6,849 nucleotides of DNA from an uncultured Oribacterium sp. (GTDB taxonomy: Bacteria > Bacillota > Clostridia > Lachnospirales > Lachnospiraceae): positions 1 through 6,849 of the forward strand of contig CABTMH010000076.1 of the NCBI GenBank assembly GCA_902485915.1, in the 5' to 3' direction. Both the position numbers and the translations under genes were made by a program. Below the pieces are notes generated by a model, which was not told where the DNA came from, did not search any database, and worked only from the letters and a program-made list of their open reading frames with translations. Below are positions 1 through 5,911 of the stretch, in pieces. Positions within the stretch are counted from its first letter, which is position 1. Each line of letters starts with the position of its first letter.

Positions 1-2087
1 AGTGTGTCGCTATGGATAACCTGACCCACGAGATCATCGGTAAGAATGAGGTAAAAACCACACATGACGATAAGGACGGTGTAGCAGCCGGTGTCGTTCA
101 GTCCTTTAAGAACTGTATGGCGGAGAACAACATCGCCCCGGAGGACGTCGTTTTCGTAGCGCACTCGACCACACAGGCGACCAATGCCTTCATCGAGGGT
201 GATGTCGCTTCCGTCGGCGTCATCGGCGTCGCAGGTGGCGGTATCGAGGGCTTCCTCGCGAAGCGTCAGCTGAACCTGAAGGACATCATGCTCGACGAGA
301 AGGTCGGTCGTAAGATCCCGGTACACAACCGCTTCCTGAAGAAGAAGGAGCTGTCCGACGAGAAGATCAACACCGCGATCAAGGAGCTCTGTGGTGAGGG
401 CTCTCAGGTGATCGTCGCTTCCATGGCCTTCGGTGTAGATAACATGGACGAAGAGGTGAAGATCCACGACCTCGCAGAGGCACAGGGCCTTCCGGTTTCC
501 ATGGCATCCGATATCACGAAGCTCTATGGTCTGACCCGTCGTACACGTACGGCAGCGATCAACGCGTCCATCCTTCCGAAGATGATGGCGACCGCAAACG
601 CAACCGAGTCCTCCGTTCGTAACGCCGGCGTCACCGTTCCGCTCATGATCATGCGTGGCGATGGTGGTGTTATGGAGATCAGCGAGATGCGTAAGCGTCC
701 GATCCTGACCGCACTGTCCGGCCCGGCCGCATCCGTGATGGGTTCCCTCATGTACCTTCGTGCGTCCAATGCAATCTACTTCGAGGTAGGTGGCACCACG
801 ACCAACATCGGCGTCATCAAGAATGGTCGTCCGGGTGTCGACTACGCACAGATCGGTGGACATGATACCTATATCAACTCCCTCGACGTACGTATCCTCG
901 GCTGTGCCGGTGGTTCCATGGTTCGTATCAACGACCACGGCGTAGAGGATGTCGGACCTCGTTCCGCACATATCGCAGGCTGCGAGTACGCATGCTTCAC
1001 ACCGGAGGAGGAGATCGATGCAGGTCCATTGACCATCGAGATGCTCAGCCCGAAGCCAGGCGATCCTTCCGATTACGTCGCAGTGAAGCTTGCCAGCGGT
1101 AAGCGTATCTGCTTCACGAACACCGATGCAGCGAACGTACTCGGTCTCATCGATGAGAAGTACTTCGCACATGGTAATGCAAGTGCCGCTCGTAAGTGCA
1201 TGCAGCCGGTAGCGGATAAGCTCGGCATCACGGTAGAGGAGCTCGCAACGCAGATCCTCGATAAGGACTTCGAGAAGGTCAATGCCTGCATCAATGCACT
1301 CGCCGATAAGTACCAGCTCGACCACGACGCGATGAAGCTCGTCGGCTGCGGCGGTGGTGCAGCTTCCCTCGTTCCATACTGCGCGAAGAAGATGGGTCTT
1401 CAGTACTCCATCCCGGAGAACGCAGAGGTTATCTCCTCCATCGGTGTCGCCCTTTCGATGGTACGTGATGTCGTCGAGCGAGTGATCCCGAACCCGACCC
1501 AGGAGGATATCAAGGAGCTGAAGAAGGAGGCAACCGATGCAGCGATCGGTTCCGGTGCTTCCCCTGATACCGTCGAGGTACATATCGAGATCGACAGCCA
1601 GACCGGTAAGGTGACGGCGATTGCGACCGGTTCGACCGAGGTAAAGACCACCGATCTTCTGAAGGAGTGTGATGAGGCAGAGGCGGAGCAGCTCGCGAAG
1701 GAAGACTTCGGGGAGAAGGTAAGTAATGTGCATCTCGCAGAGAAGAGTGACAAGTTCTACGTTTACACCGGCGAGATGGGGGATCGTCATCCGATCCGTA
1801 TCGTCGATAAGAAGGGCTTCATCAAGGTGCAGTGCTCTGACGCCGTTGCCGTCAAGGTAAAGGCCGGCGCATATAAGGAAGCTGTAGAAGAGATGTGGAA
1901 GGAGCTCGCAGTATTTAAGACCGATACCGTACTCCGTCCGGACTACTTCGTATGTGTAGGTCCGCGTGTATGTGACTACTCTGCGGTGGATCTCGATCAG
2001 GTGATGCTTCTCATGGATCTCGATATCATGGATCGTGAGCCGGATGAGGATATCCTCATCGTCGGTTCCATCAACGATGTACGATAA
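1..2087 (+). CDS. Hydantoinase/oxoprolinase family protein, HyuA-like (5'-truncated by window edge)
   Basis: The family uses ATP to open cyclic amides such as hydantoins or 5-oxoproline, in the cytoplasm. The reading frame is open to the window edge: codons before the ATG at 12 read Cys-Val-Ala and continue into it. The usual HyuA N-terminus (an IDVGGT-type phosphate loop) is missing, so the real start is probably some 15-20 codons upstream and the ATG at 12 is internal. Numbering from that Met, I see NAFIEG near 58, LSGPAASVMG near 236-245, a second phosphate-binding motif FEVGGTTTNIG at 257-267, and GCGGGAASLVPY from 445, all in HyuA order. The last ~170 residues form an extra C-terminal region. 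Usual HyuA proteins have FDMGGTSTD, so Asp-to-Glu and Asp-to-Asn changes are present here. No HyuB partner is in the window; it could lie upstream. Arg codons are almost all CGT, suggesting strong expression. Family call is firm; substrate unknown. Confidence 0.9.
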   Translation, partial: CVAMDNLTHEIIGKNEVKTTHDDKDGVAAGVVQSFKNCMAENNIAPEDVVFVAHSTTQATNAFIEGDVASVGVIGVAGGGIEGFLAKRQLNLKDIMLDEKVGRKIPVHNRFLKKKELSDEKINTAIKELCGEGSQVIVASMAFGVDNMDEEVKIHDLAEAQGLPVSMASDITKLYGLTRRTRTAAINASILPKMMATANATESSVRNAGVTVPLMIMRGDGGVMEISEMRKRPILTALSGPAASVMGSLMYLRASNAIYFEVGGTTTNIGVIKNGRPGVDYAQIGGHDTYINSLDVRILGCAGGSMVRINDHGVEDVGPRSAHIAGCEYACFTPEEEIDAGPLTIEMLSPKPGDPSDYVAVKLASGKRICFTNTDAANVLGLIDEKYFAHGNASAARKCMQPVADKLGITVEELATQILDKDFEKVNACINALADKYQLDHDAMKLVGCGGGAASLVPYCAKKMGLQYSIPENAEVISSIGVALSMVRDVVERVIPNPTQEDIKELKKEATDAAIGSGASPDTVEVHIEIDSQTGKVTAIATGSTEVKTTDLLKECDEAEAEQLAKEDFGEKVSNVHLAEKSDKFYVYTGEMGDRHPIRIVDKKGFIKVQCSDAVAVKVKAGAYKEAVEEMWKELAVFKTDTVLRPDYFVCVGPRVCDYSAVDLDQVMLLMDLDIMDREPDEDILIVGSINDVR

Positions 2088-2209
2088 GCTGAGAGGCATA
2101 GCGCTTCGGAGCGTCCGTGTTCTATGACAGGATACGGAGAAGACACGGTACCTATATCCCTGGGTCTCTGCAGGAGGAGGCTCCTGCGGGTCCGGATGCA
2201 GAAACAGAT
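2088..2209 (+). other. Structured intergenic/leader region
   Basis: This 122-nt gap has no credible gene but many possible RNA stems. CCGTGT (2115-2120) can pair with ACACGG (2143-2148). CAGGATA (2128-2134) can pair with TATCCCTG (2155-2162) with one bulged C. GCAGGAG/CTCCTGC (2170-2176/2181-2187) forms a tight hairpin with a GAGG loop. TCTGCA (2167-2172) could instead pair with TGCAGA (2197-2202). GCGGG (2186-2190) is complementary to CCCGC (2213-2217) in the left arm of the following terminator. Overlapping alternatives of this kind fit an attenuator leader for the gene at 2251, but a plain 3' UTR of the hydantoinase gene is equally possible. I recognise no known riboswitch class. Confidence 0.45.
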
Positions 2210-2235
2210 AGCCCCGCCGAGTGCGGGGCTGTTTT
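2210..2235 (+). terminator. Intrinsic terminator between hydantoinase and zincin genes
   Basis: AGCCCCGC (2210-2217) and GCGGGGCT (2223-2230) form a perfect 8-bp GC-rich stem with loop CGAGT, followed by GTTTT. The T run is short (4). The Shine-Dalgarno sequence of the next gene begins only a few bases later, so read-through rather than a separate promoter may feed that gene, or the hairpin may act as an attenuator. Confidence 0.8.
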
Positions 2236-2238
2236 AAA

Positions 2239-2244
2239 AAGGAG
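2239..2244 (+). promoter_or_regulatory. Ribosome-binding site fixing the start at 2251
   Basis: AAGGAG lies 6 nt before ATG 2251. A longer reading frame beginning at GTG 2221 would start inside the terminator hairpin and has no ribosome-binding site, so ATG 2251 is chosen. Confidence 0.85.
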
Positions 2245-2250
2245 AGGCCG

Positions 2251-3066
2251 ATGACGAAGGAAGAGTTAAAGAAAGCCATGCAGCCGATCGCCGATGGCTT
2301 ATTCGGAAAGCAGCGTACGAGCTATGGTCAGATGCCGCACTATACGGTGCGTCCGGTAGAGATGATCGTCGAGGATCTGTGTGCGATTCCGGAGGAGGAG
2401 TGGGCATACTACGCATTCTCACGTGAGCCGCTGAACGGGAAGTTCAGTGATGCAGAGCGTCTCGAGCTGACGAAGGAGGCCATCGCCTGTGGCCGTGCAT
2501 ACGCAGAAAAGCTGGCCGCGGAGTGCGGAAGTCGCGATCCGGAGACATTGGCCGCGTATCTCGGGCTGGATGTCGACTATCCGGAGATGCCGCAGAACGC
2601 ATCGCGTGTACTGTTTGCAGAGTTCCGTGAACCGAAGACGATCCATATCTTCATGGATGGTGTGCGGAAGGGAGAGGAGCTGTTTACACAGCATGGTATA
2701 AGCGCTTACATGGGTGAGGACTTCGAACTCGCGAAGCTGCTGCTCGGGCATGAGATCTTCCACTTCGTCGAGGAGAAGTACCGGAAGGAAATCTGGACGC
2801 GGACCTATCGGATCCGGCTCTGGAGTGTCGGTCCGGTGAAGAACAGCTCGACGGTGATGGTGCTCGGTGAGATCGCGGCGATGGCGTTTGCGAAGGCGCT
2901 GACCGGGATCACGTTTTCGCCATATGTGCTGGATGCCTTCCTCGTGTACGGCTACTCGCCGGAGGCGGCCAGCGGCCTGTATGAGGAGATGATGGAGAAG
3001 TCGGGACGCACGCCGCGGCTTCCGGAGACCGGAGACTCGCATCGGGAATCCGTCAGTGAGGCCTGA
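2251..3066 (+). CDS. Zincin-like HExxH protein of unknown function, distantly ImmA/IrrE-like
   Basis: This is a 271-aa soluble protein with no signal peptide or membrane segment. Its key feature is GHEIFHFVEEKY, with H167, E168 and H171 forming an HExxH zinc/catalytic motif. A second helix, LGEIAAMAFAKAL, has E207 placed as a possible third zinc ligand. That order (HExxH, ~35 residues, then E-x-x-A-x-x-F-A) resembles ImmA/IrrE (DUF955-type) metallopeptidases, in which the second helix carries the Glu ligand. The N-terminal 160 residues are mostly helical and charged, and I do not recognise them. The gene follows a terminator and precedes the divergence-free promoter of a GntR regulator, so it may be expressed apart from both neighbours. 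Arg codons are mixed (CGT, CGG, CGC), unlike the CGT-only hydantoinase, suggesting lower expression. Peptidase activity is inference. It could also be a non-proteolytic metal-dependent hydrolase. Confidence 0.65.
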   Translation: MTKEELKKAMQPIADGLFGKQRTSYGQMPHYTVRPVEMIVEDLCAIPEEEWAYYAFSREPLNGKFSDAERLELTKEAIACGRAYAEKLAAECGSRDPETLAAYLGLDVDYPEMPQNASRVLFAEFREPKTIHIFMDGVRKGEELFTQHGISAYMGEDFELAKLLLGHEIFHFVEEKYRKEIWTRTYRIRLWSVGPVKNSSTVMVLGEIAAMAFAKALTGITFSPYVLDAFLVYGYSPEAASGLYEEMMEKSGRTPRLPETGDSHRESVSEA

Positions 3067-3098
3067 AGACCGATGCGACCGGCCTTCATAATATGCGG

Positions 3099-3150
3099 TG
3101 GAGTTTGGATGCATTTTCGCTTATAATAGTAAGAACTGTATCTGAAAGGA
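3099..3150 (+). promoter_or_regulatory. Promoter and ribosome-binding site of the GntR-type regulator gene
   Basis: A perfect TATAAT -10 box lies at 3122-3127. The -35 position 17 bp upstream (3099-3104, TGGAGT) is a poor match, which suggests dependence on an activator or a weak basal promoter. Transcription would start near 3134, giving a ~25-nt leader. AAAGGA at 3145-3150 is the ribosome-binding site, 8 nt before ATG 3159. ATGCAT (3109-3114), in the spacer, shares a TGCAT half-site with the palindrome at 4852-4868. The region is also AT-rich compared with its surroundings. Confidence 0.7.
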
Positions 3151-3158
3151 AATAAGCA

Positions 3159-3860
3159 ATGCAAACAAATGTCCGCATCGAGAAGCGGCCGGAGGAGTCT
3201 GCGAGGGACTATGCGTATCGTGCGCTGTCACGCATGATTTATGAGATGGTTCTGCGACCCGGTGAAAAAATAGTGGAGAGTGAGATCGCAGCGCGGCTGG
3301 AGCTCAGTCGTACGCCGGTGCATGATGCGTTTGCCCGGCTCGAGCGTGAGAAAATGCTGGTCGATGTGCCGCGTGGTGCACTTGTACCGAGGCTTCGCGC
3401 GGAGAGTATCCGCCTCCATGTATGGATGTTTCGGACGATGTGTCGAGCGGTTCTGGGCGAGCTGTATAACCATCATTTCGGTTCGCTGATCATGATGAAG
3501 AAGCATATCGTGAAGGAGCAGGAAGCGTTGCAGAACGGGGATCAGAGTGAGATGATCCGCCTGTACTGTGCGTTCTACTGCGAGATGTTCCAGCTGGCGC
3601 GCAGGGGTCTCGTGATCGAGGCGATGCAGCGGACGAGCTTCGATATGTGCCGTCTGCTCGCGCTGATGGAGGATCGGGAGCGATGGACAGAGCTGATGGA
3701 GACGCATGAGGATATGGTGCACGCGCTTGCGAAGCATCATTATGAGGACAGCATCGAAGCGATGGAAATGGGCTTCGATCTCTATGAGCCGATCCTCACA
3801 CTGTGTCAGCAGCATTATCCACAGTATTTTGAAAACCCGAAAGGAGTAGAGGAGATATGA
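3159..3860 (+). CDS. GntR family transcriptional regulator, FadR/FCD-type
   Basis: This is a 233-aa DNA-binding regulator, normal length for the FadR subfamily. Residues ~14-80 form the winged helix-turn-helix (ESARDYAYRALSRMI, LRPGEKIVESEIAARLELSRTPV, then a wing with PRGALV). Residues ~85-215 form an all-helical FCD-like effector domain. Two departures stand out. The recognition-helix motif usually read SRTPVREA is SRTPVHDA (H55, D56). Of the usual FCD metal ligands only H183 is obvious: the D-x-x-x-H pair is Y136/Y140 and the last His position is G205, so the effector site may not bind metal. The stop overlaps the start of the next gene by ATGA, so the two are translationally coupled. It most likely controls this locus and itself in response to a pathway metabolite. 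The family call is firm; ligand and operator are unknown. Confidence 0.88.
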   Translation: MQTNVRIEKRPEESARDYAYRALSRMIYEMVLRPGEKIVESEIAARLELSRTPVHDAFARLEREKMLVDVPRGALVPRLRAESIRLHVWMFRTMCRAVLGELYNHHFGSLIMMKKHIVKEQEALQNGDQSEMIRLYCAFYCEMFQLARRGLVIEAMQRTSFDMCRLLALMEDRERWTELMETHEDMVHALAKHHYEDSIEAMEMGFDLYEPILTLCQQHYPQYFENPKGVEEI

Positions 3861-4774
3861 AAATTGCAGTTTTAGGTGCAGGTGCCATGGGTGGTCTGTA
3901 CAGTGCGTACCTGAGCCGGCACAACGAGGTGACGGTCATCGACGTCAACGCACAGGTCGTAGAGAAAATCAATGCAGATGGCCTCGAGGTGCAGGAGCCG
4001 GATGGTACGTCTCAGGTTTATCATCCACATGCGGTGCTGTCCACCGAGGGGATGGAGCCGGTCGATCTGATCGTCGTGTTCGTGAAGGCGATGTTCAGCG
4101 AGAGCGCGCTGAACAACAACCGCAGCATCATCGGTCCGGAGACCTATCTGATGACCCTGCAGAACGGCAGCGGCCACGAGGATATGCTCGGAAAGTTCGT
4201 ACCGCAGGAGCACATCATCATCGGTACGACACAGCATAACGCAAGCGTCGCCGGTTTCGGTGTGACGAAGCATGGTGGCAGCGGTATGACCCACATGGGC
4301 TGCGTGACCGGTGATGTCAAGCGGCTTCAGAAGTTCGCCGATGCCTTTACGGCGTGCGGTCTCGATGCGGATGTATCCGATGGTGTGCAGAAGATGATCT
4401 GGAACAAGATGTTTACGAACGTCTCTGCCAGTGCGCTGACGGGTGCCCTGCAGGTTCCGCTCGGCTACATCTCCGCCGATGATCATGCATGGAAGCTCTG
4501 CTGTCAGCTGATCCGCGAAGCGGTGGATGTCGCAGCGGCGCTCGGTATGGACTTCGATTATGATGAGAAGGTCGCCGAGGTTAAGGCGGTATGCGATAAG
4601 AGCCCGAATGGTCTCACCAGCATCTATGCCGATCTTCGGGATGGCCGTCGCAGTGAGGTGGATACCATCAGCGGCAGCATCGTCCGCGCGGGTGTGAAGG
4701 CCGGCGTACCGACCCCGAGCCACAGCTTCCTGGTAGGTCTCATCCATGCGATGGAGAACCGTCCGAGAGCGTAA
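3857..4774 (+). CDS. Ketopantoate reductase (PanE/ApbA) family NAD(P)-dependent 2-oxoacid reductase
   Basis: This 305-aa protein matches the length of 2-dehydropantoate 2-reductase (about 300 aa), which reduces a branched 2-oxo acid with NADPH in the cytoplasm. The N-terminus MKIAVLGAGAMG carries the Rossmann GxGxxG loop (G7, G9, G12). LMTLQNGSGHED around 97-108 is the usual LQNG segment. WNKMFTNVS has K184 as the expected catalytic Lys, with N188. RRSEVDTISG places E267 at the conserved acidic position of the second domain. Fold and catalytic residues look intact. The gene starts within the stop of the GntR gene (ATGA), with GGAG-type ribosome-binding sequences at 3843-3854. No other pantothenate gene is visible, and context suggests a catabolic keto acid or ketone as substrate rather than ketopantoate. 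A panE symbol is not justified. Confidence 0.85.
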   Translation: MKIAVLGAGAMGGLYSAYLSRHNEVTVIDVNAQVVEKINADGLEVQEPDGTSQVYHPHAVLSTEGMEPVDLIVVFVKAMFSESALNNNRSIIGPETYLMTLQNGSGHEDMLGKFVPQEHIIIGTTQHNASVAGFGVTKHGGSGMTHMGCVTGDVKRLQKFADAFTACGLDADVSDGVQKMIWNKMFTNVSASALTGALQVPLGYISADDHAWKLCCQLIREAVDVAAALGMDFDYDEKVAEVKAVCDKSPNGLTSIYADLRDGRRSEVDTISGSIVRAGVKAGVPTPSHSFLVGLIHAMENRPRA

Positions 4775-4846
4775 GGTGGGAGGTGCCGGATGGAAGCATT
4801 GACCTCATGGGAAGTGAAGGCGTGCGTGGCACTGTAAAAATCTGAA

Positions 4847-4873
4847 TCATCATGCACCTCAGGTGCATCGTGA
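4847..4873. promoter_or_regulatory. Imperfect 27-bp palindrome, candidate operator
   Basis: The core ATGCACCTCAGGTGCAT (4852-4868) is a perfect 8-bp inverted repeat around one central C. Outside it, after a 2-bp break, TCA (4847-4849) and TGA (4871-4873) also pair, giving 11 of 13 symmetric positions. No T run follows, so it is not a terminator. Size and symmetry fit a dimeric regulator site, and the GntR-type protein at 3159 is the obvious candidate, by inference. An RNA hairpin in the cyclase leader is the alternative. Confidence 0.55.
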
Positions 4874-4949
4874 GATAAATCAAGTATCTGTTCGGCGTGG
4901 AGCCTTCGTTTCGAGGAAGGGTGGGCAGCGCAGAACGACAAATCTTTTT

Positions 4950-4956
4950 AAGGAGG
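4950..4956 (+). promoter_or_regulatory. Strong ribosome-binding site fixing the start at 4965
   Basis: AAGGAGG is a full Shine-Dalgarno match, 8 nt before ATG 4965. A longer frame from GTG 4863 would begin inside the palindrome and encode 34 residues that look nothing like the family, so ATG 4965 is chosen. Confidence 0.92.
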
Positions 4957-4964
4957 ATATTCTT

Positions 4965-5720
4965 ATGTCCGAAGAGTTCGTAACCTATGACTGGGAGGCT
5001 GGAAAGCCGAAGACCGTCGCTGCAGATCAGCTTCCACCAAAGGAGTACATGAAGGGTGGCCTTCATATCGTCGACCTCTCGAAGTGCATCGATCCGAGCA
5101 ACGAGAGCCGTCGCTGCAACTTATGGCGTTTCAACACCGGTGGTGTCGTACCTGATTTCCATACGAATGTAGATATCGGAAGCCACCTCGGTACGCACTG
5201 TGAGTGTCCGTACCATCATGACAGCAGCTGGCCGAGCGTTGCAGAGCTTCCACTCGATCAGTTCATGGGTCGTGGTATCTACTGCACACTGGATCTTCCG
5301 GAGGATCACCAGATCACCGCTGAGGATCTCGAGAAGGCACTCGGCGGCTGGATCCAGGAGGGCGATACCGTCATCCTCGACAGCCCGCACAAGATCCCGC
5401 CATTCACGAAGCTGACCGGTGGCCCGACCGACCATCGTCTTCAGGTGGGTGCAGACATGGCGCAGTGGCTCGCAGATCACAAGGTACAGTGCGTAGGCTT
5501 CGGTGATGGTGTAGCCATCGAGGGCGATGTTCGTAACGTAAAGCCGTTCCATGATATTCTGATGGCACAGAACGTTACCTTCCTCGAGGTTCTGTGCAAC
5601 CTGGAGCTTCTGAAGACCGATACGTTCTTCATCAGCTATGCTCCGATGAACATCATCGGCCTCGACTCCTGCCCGACACGTGTATACGCGATCGAGGGTA
5701 TGCCGGGCTTCACTCGTTGA
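4965..5720 (+). CDS. Cyclase/kynurenine formamidase-family metal-dependent hydrolase
   Basis: This 251-aa protein has the hallmarks of the cyclase family (PF04199-type), which includes kynurenine formamidase and isatin hydrolase, metal-dependent amidases acting on small aromatic or cyclic substrates. SHLGTHCECPYHH holds H74, H78, E80 and H84, matching the HxGTHxDxPxH signature except that the usual Asp ligand is Glu80. FHDILMAQNVTFLEVLCNL provides H196 and E208 with the 12-residue spacing seen between the second-metal His and Glu in bacterial kynurenine formamidases. The C-terminal GLDSCPTRVYAIEG is also typical. No signal peptide is seen. Arg codons are nearly all CGT, as in the hydantoinase gene, suggesting strong expression. 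Together with the hydantoinase-like protein it points to cyclic-amide or amide breakdown. Kynurenine itself as substrate is unsupported: no tryptophan-pathway gene is near. Family is confident; substrate unknown. Confidence 0.88.
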   Translation: MSEEFVTYDWEAGKPKTVAADQLPPKEYMKGGLHIVDLSKCIDPSNESRRCNLWRFNTGGVVPDFHTNVDIGSHLGTHCECPYHHDSSWPSVAELPLDQFMGRGIYCTLDLPEDHQITAEDLEKALGGWIQEGDTVILDSPHKIPPFTKLTGGPTDHRLQVGADMAQWLADHKVQCVGFGDGVAIEGDVRNVKPFHDILMAQNVTFLEVLCNLELLKTDTFFISYAPMNIIGLDSCPTRVYAIEGMPGFTR

Positions 5721-5758
5721 TCACGGGTGCGATGAGGCATCACAATCTAAGGTAATCG

Positions 5759-5788
5759 AAAAGGCTTCCCCTTCCGGGAGGCCTTTTT
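5759..5788 (+). terminator. Intrinsic terminator after the cyclase gene
   Basis: AAGGCTTCCC (5761-5770) pairs with GGGAGGCCTT (5776-5785) with one G-U wobble and a CTTCC loop. Two more A-T pairs extend the base, and the T run reaches 5788. It lies 38 bp after the cyclase stop and separates the cyclase transcript from the dehydrogenase gene, which therefore probably has its own promoter or depends on read-through. Confidence 0.9.
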
Positions 5789-5810
5789 CTGAAATGGGTT
5801 TATTCAGAAT

Positions 5811-5880
5811 GTGGGGACCCCGGCTTGATTTCACACGGTCTCTCCGTATGGCTTCCGTTGCCGCTCCTCCGGGGACCCGC
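5811..5880 (+). other. Structured leader upstream of the SDR gene
   Basis: GGGACCCCGG (5814-5823) can pair with CCGGGGACCC (5869-5878) in 9 of 10 positions (one A-A mismatch). It encloses a small hairpin, ACGG/CCGT with a TCTCT loop (5835-5847), and a second weak one, GGC/GCC (5850-5862). GGGGACCC is also a direct repeat at 5813 and 5871. The large stem ends 17 nt before the ribosome-binding site. It may be a regulatory 5' UTR. I recognise no riboswitch class and no clear promoter upstream. Confidence 0.4.
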
Positions 5881-5897
5881 TGCTGAGTATGGATTAA

Positions 5898-5903
5898 AAG
5901 GAG
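5898..5903 (+). promoter_or_regulatory. Ribosome-binding site fixing the start at 5912
   Basis: AAGGAG lies 8 nt before ATG 5912. A longer frame from 5825 starts inside the structured leader and lacks a ribosome-binding site. A second in-frame ATG at 5924 has the weaker GGAAGGA before it and could be an alternative start, 4 residues shorter. Confidence 0.85.
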
Positions 5904-5911
5904 AAGTTCCT

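Larger units (their letters stand above)
4775..4964 (+). other. 190-bp non-coding gap with operator-like palindrome
   Basis: There is no credible gene and no T-tract terminator here, so the reductase and cyclase genes may share one transcript. AGGTGC occurs at 4781-4786 and 4861-4866, with its inverse GCACCT at 4854-4859. GAGGTGC at 4780-4786 is fully complementary to GCACCTC at 4854-4860, an alternative pairing to the local palindrome. I find no convincing -35/-10 pair: GATAAA at 4874-4879 is a possible -10 but lacks a matching -35. Confidence 0.55.

Noticed and set aside
2143..2190. T-box or SRP-RNA-like leader suggested by GGTACC and GGTCCGGATGCAG
   Set aside because: Only short fragments match. 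The T-box core and the SRP GGAAGGAAGCAGCC apical motif are absent.
2221..2250. Upstream GTG start for the zincin gene
   Set aside because: It lies inside the terminator stem and has no ribosome-binding site, while ATG 2251 has AAGGAG at good spacing.
2419..3114. Long open frames on the minus strand opposite the zincin, regulator, reductase and SDR genes
   Set aside because: Their products are rich in Arg, His and Leu with no family motifs and no ribosome-binding sites, and they lie opposite clearly conserved genes. They are by-products of GC-rich codon use.
4799..4840. Promoter with TTGACC at 4799-4804 upstream of the cyclase
   Set aside because: At 16-18 bp spacing there is no -10-like sequence (GTGCGT). 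The nearest AT-rich run is about 30 bp away.
4863..4964. 34-residue N-terminal extension of the cyclase
   Set aside because: It starts inside the palindrome, looks non-coding, and is made unnecessary by the full AAGGAGG before ATG 4965.
5825..5852. Promoter TTGATT - 16 bp - TATGGC before the SDR gene
   Set aside because: The -10 matches only half the consensus and the element lies inside the proposed leader stem, so support is too weak to annotate.
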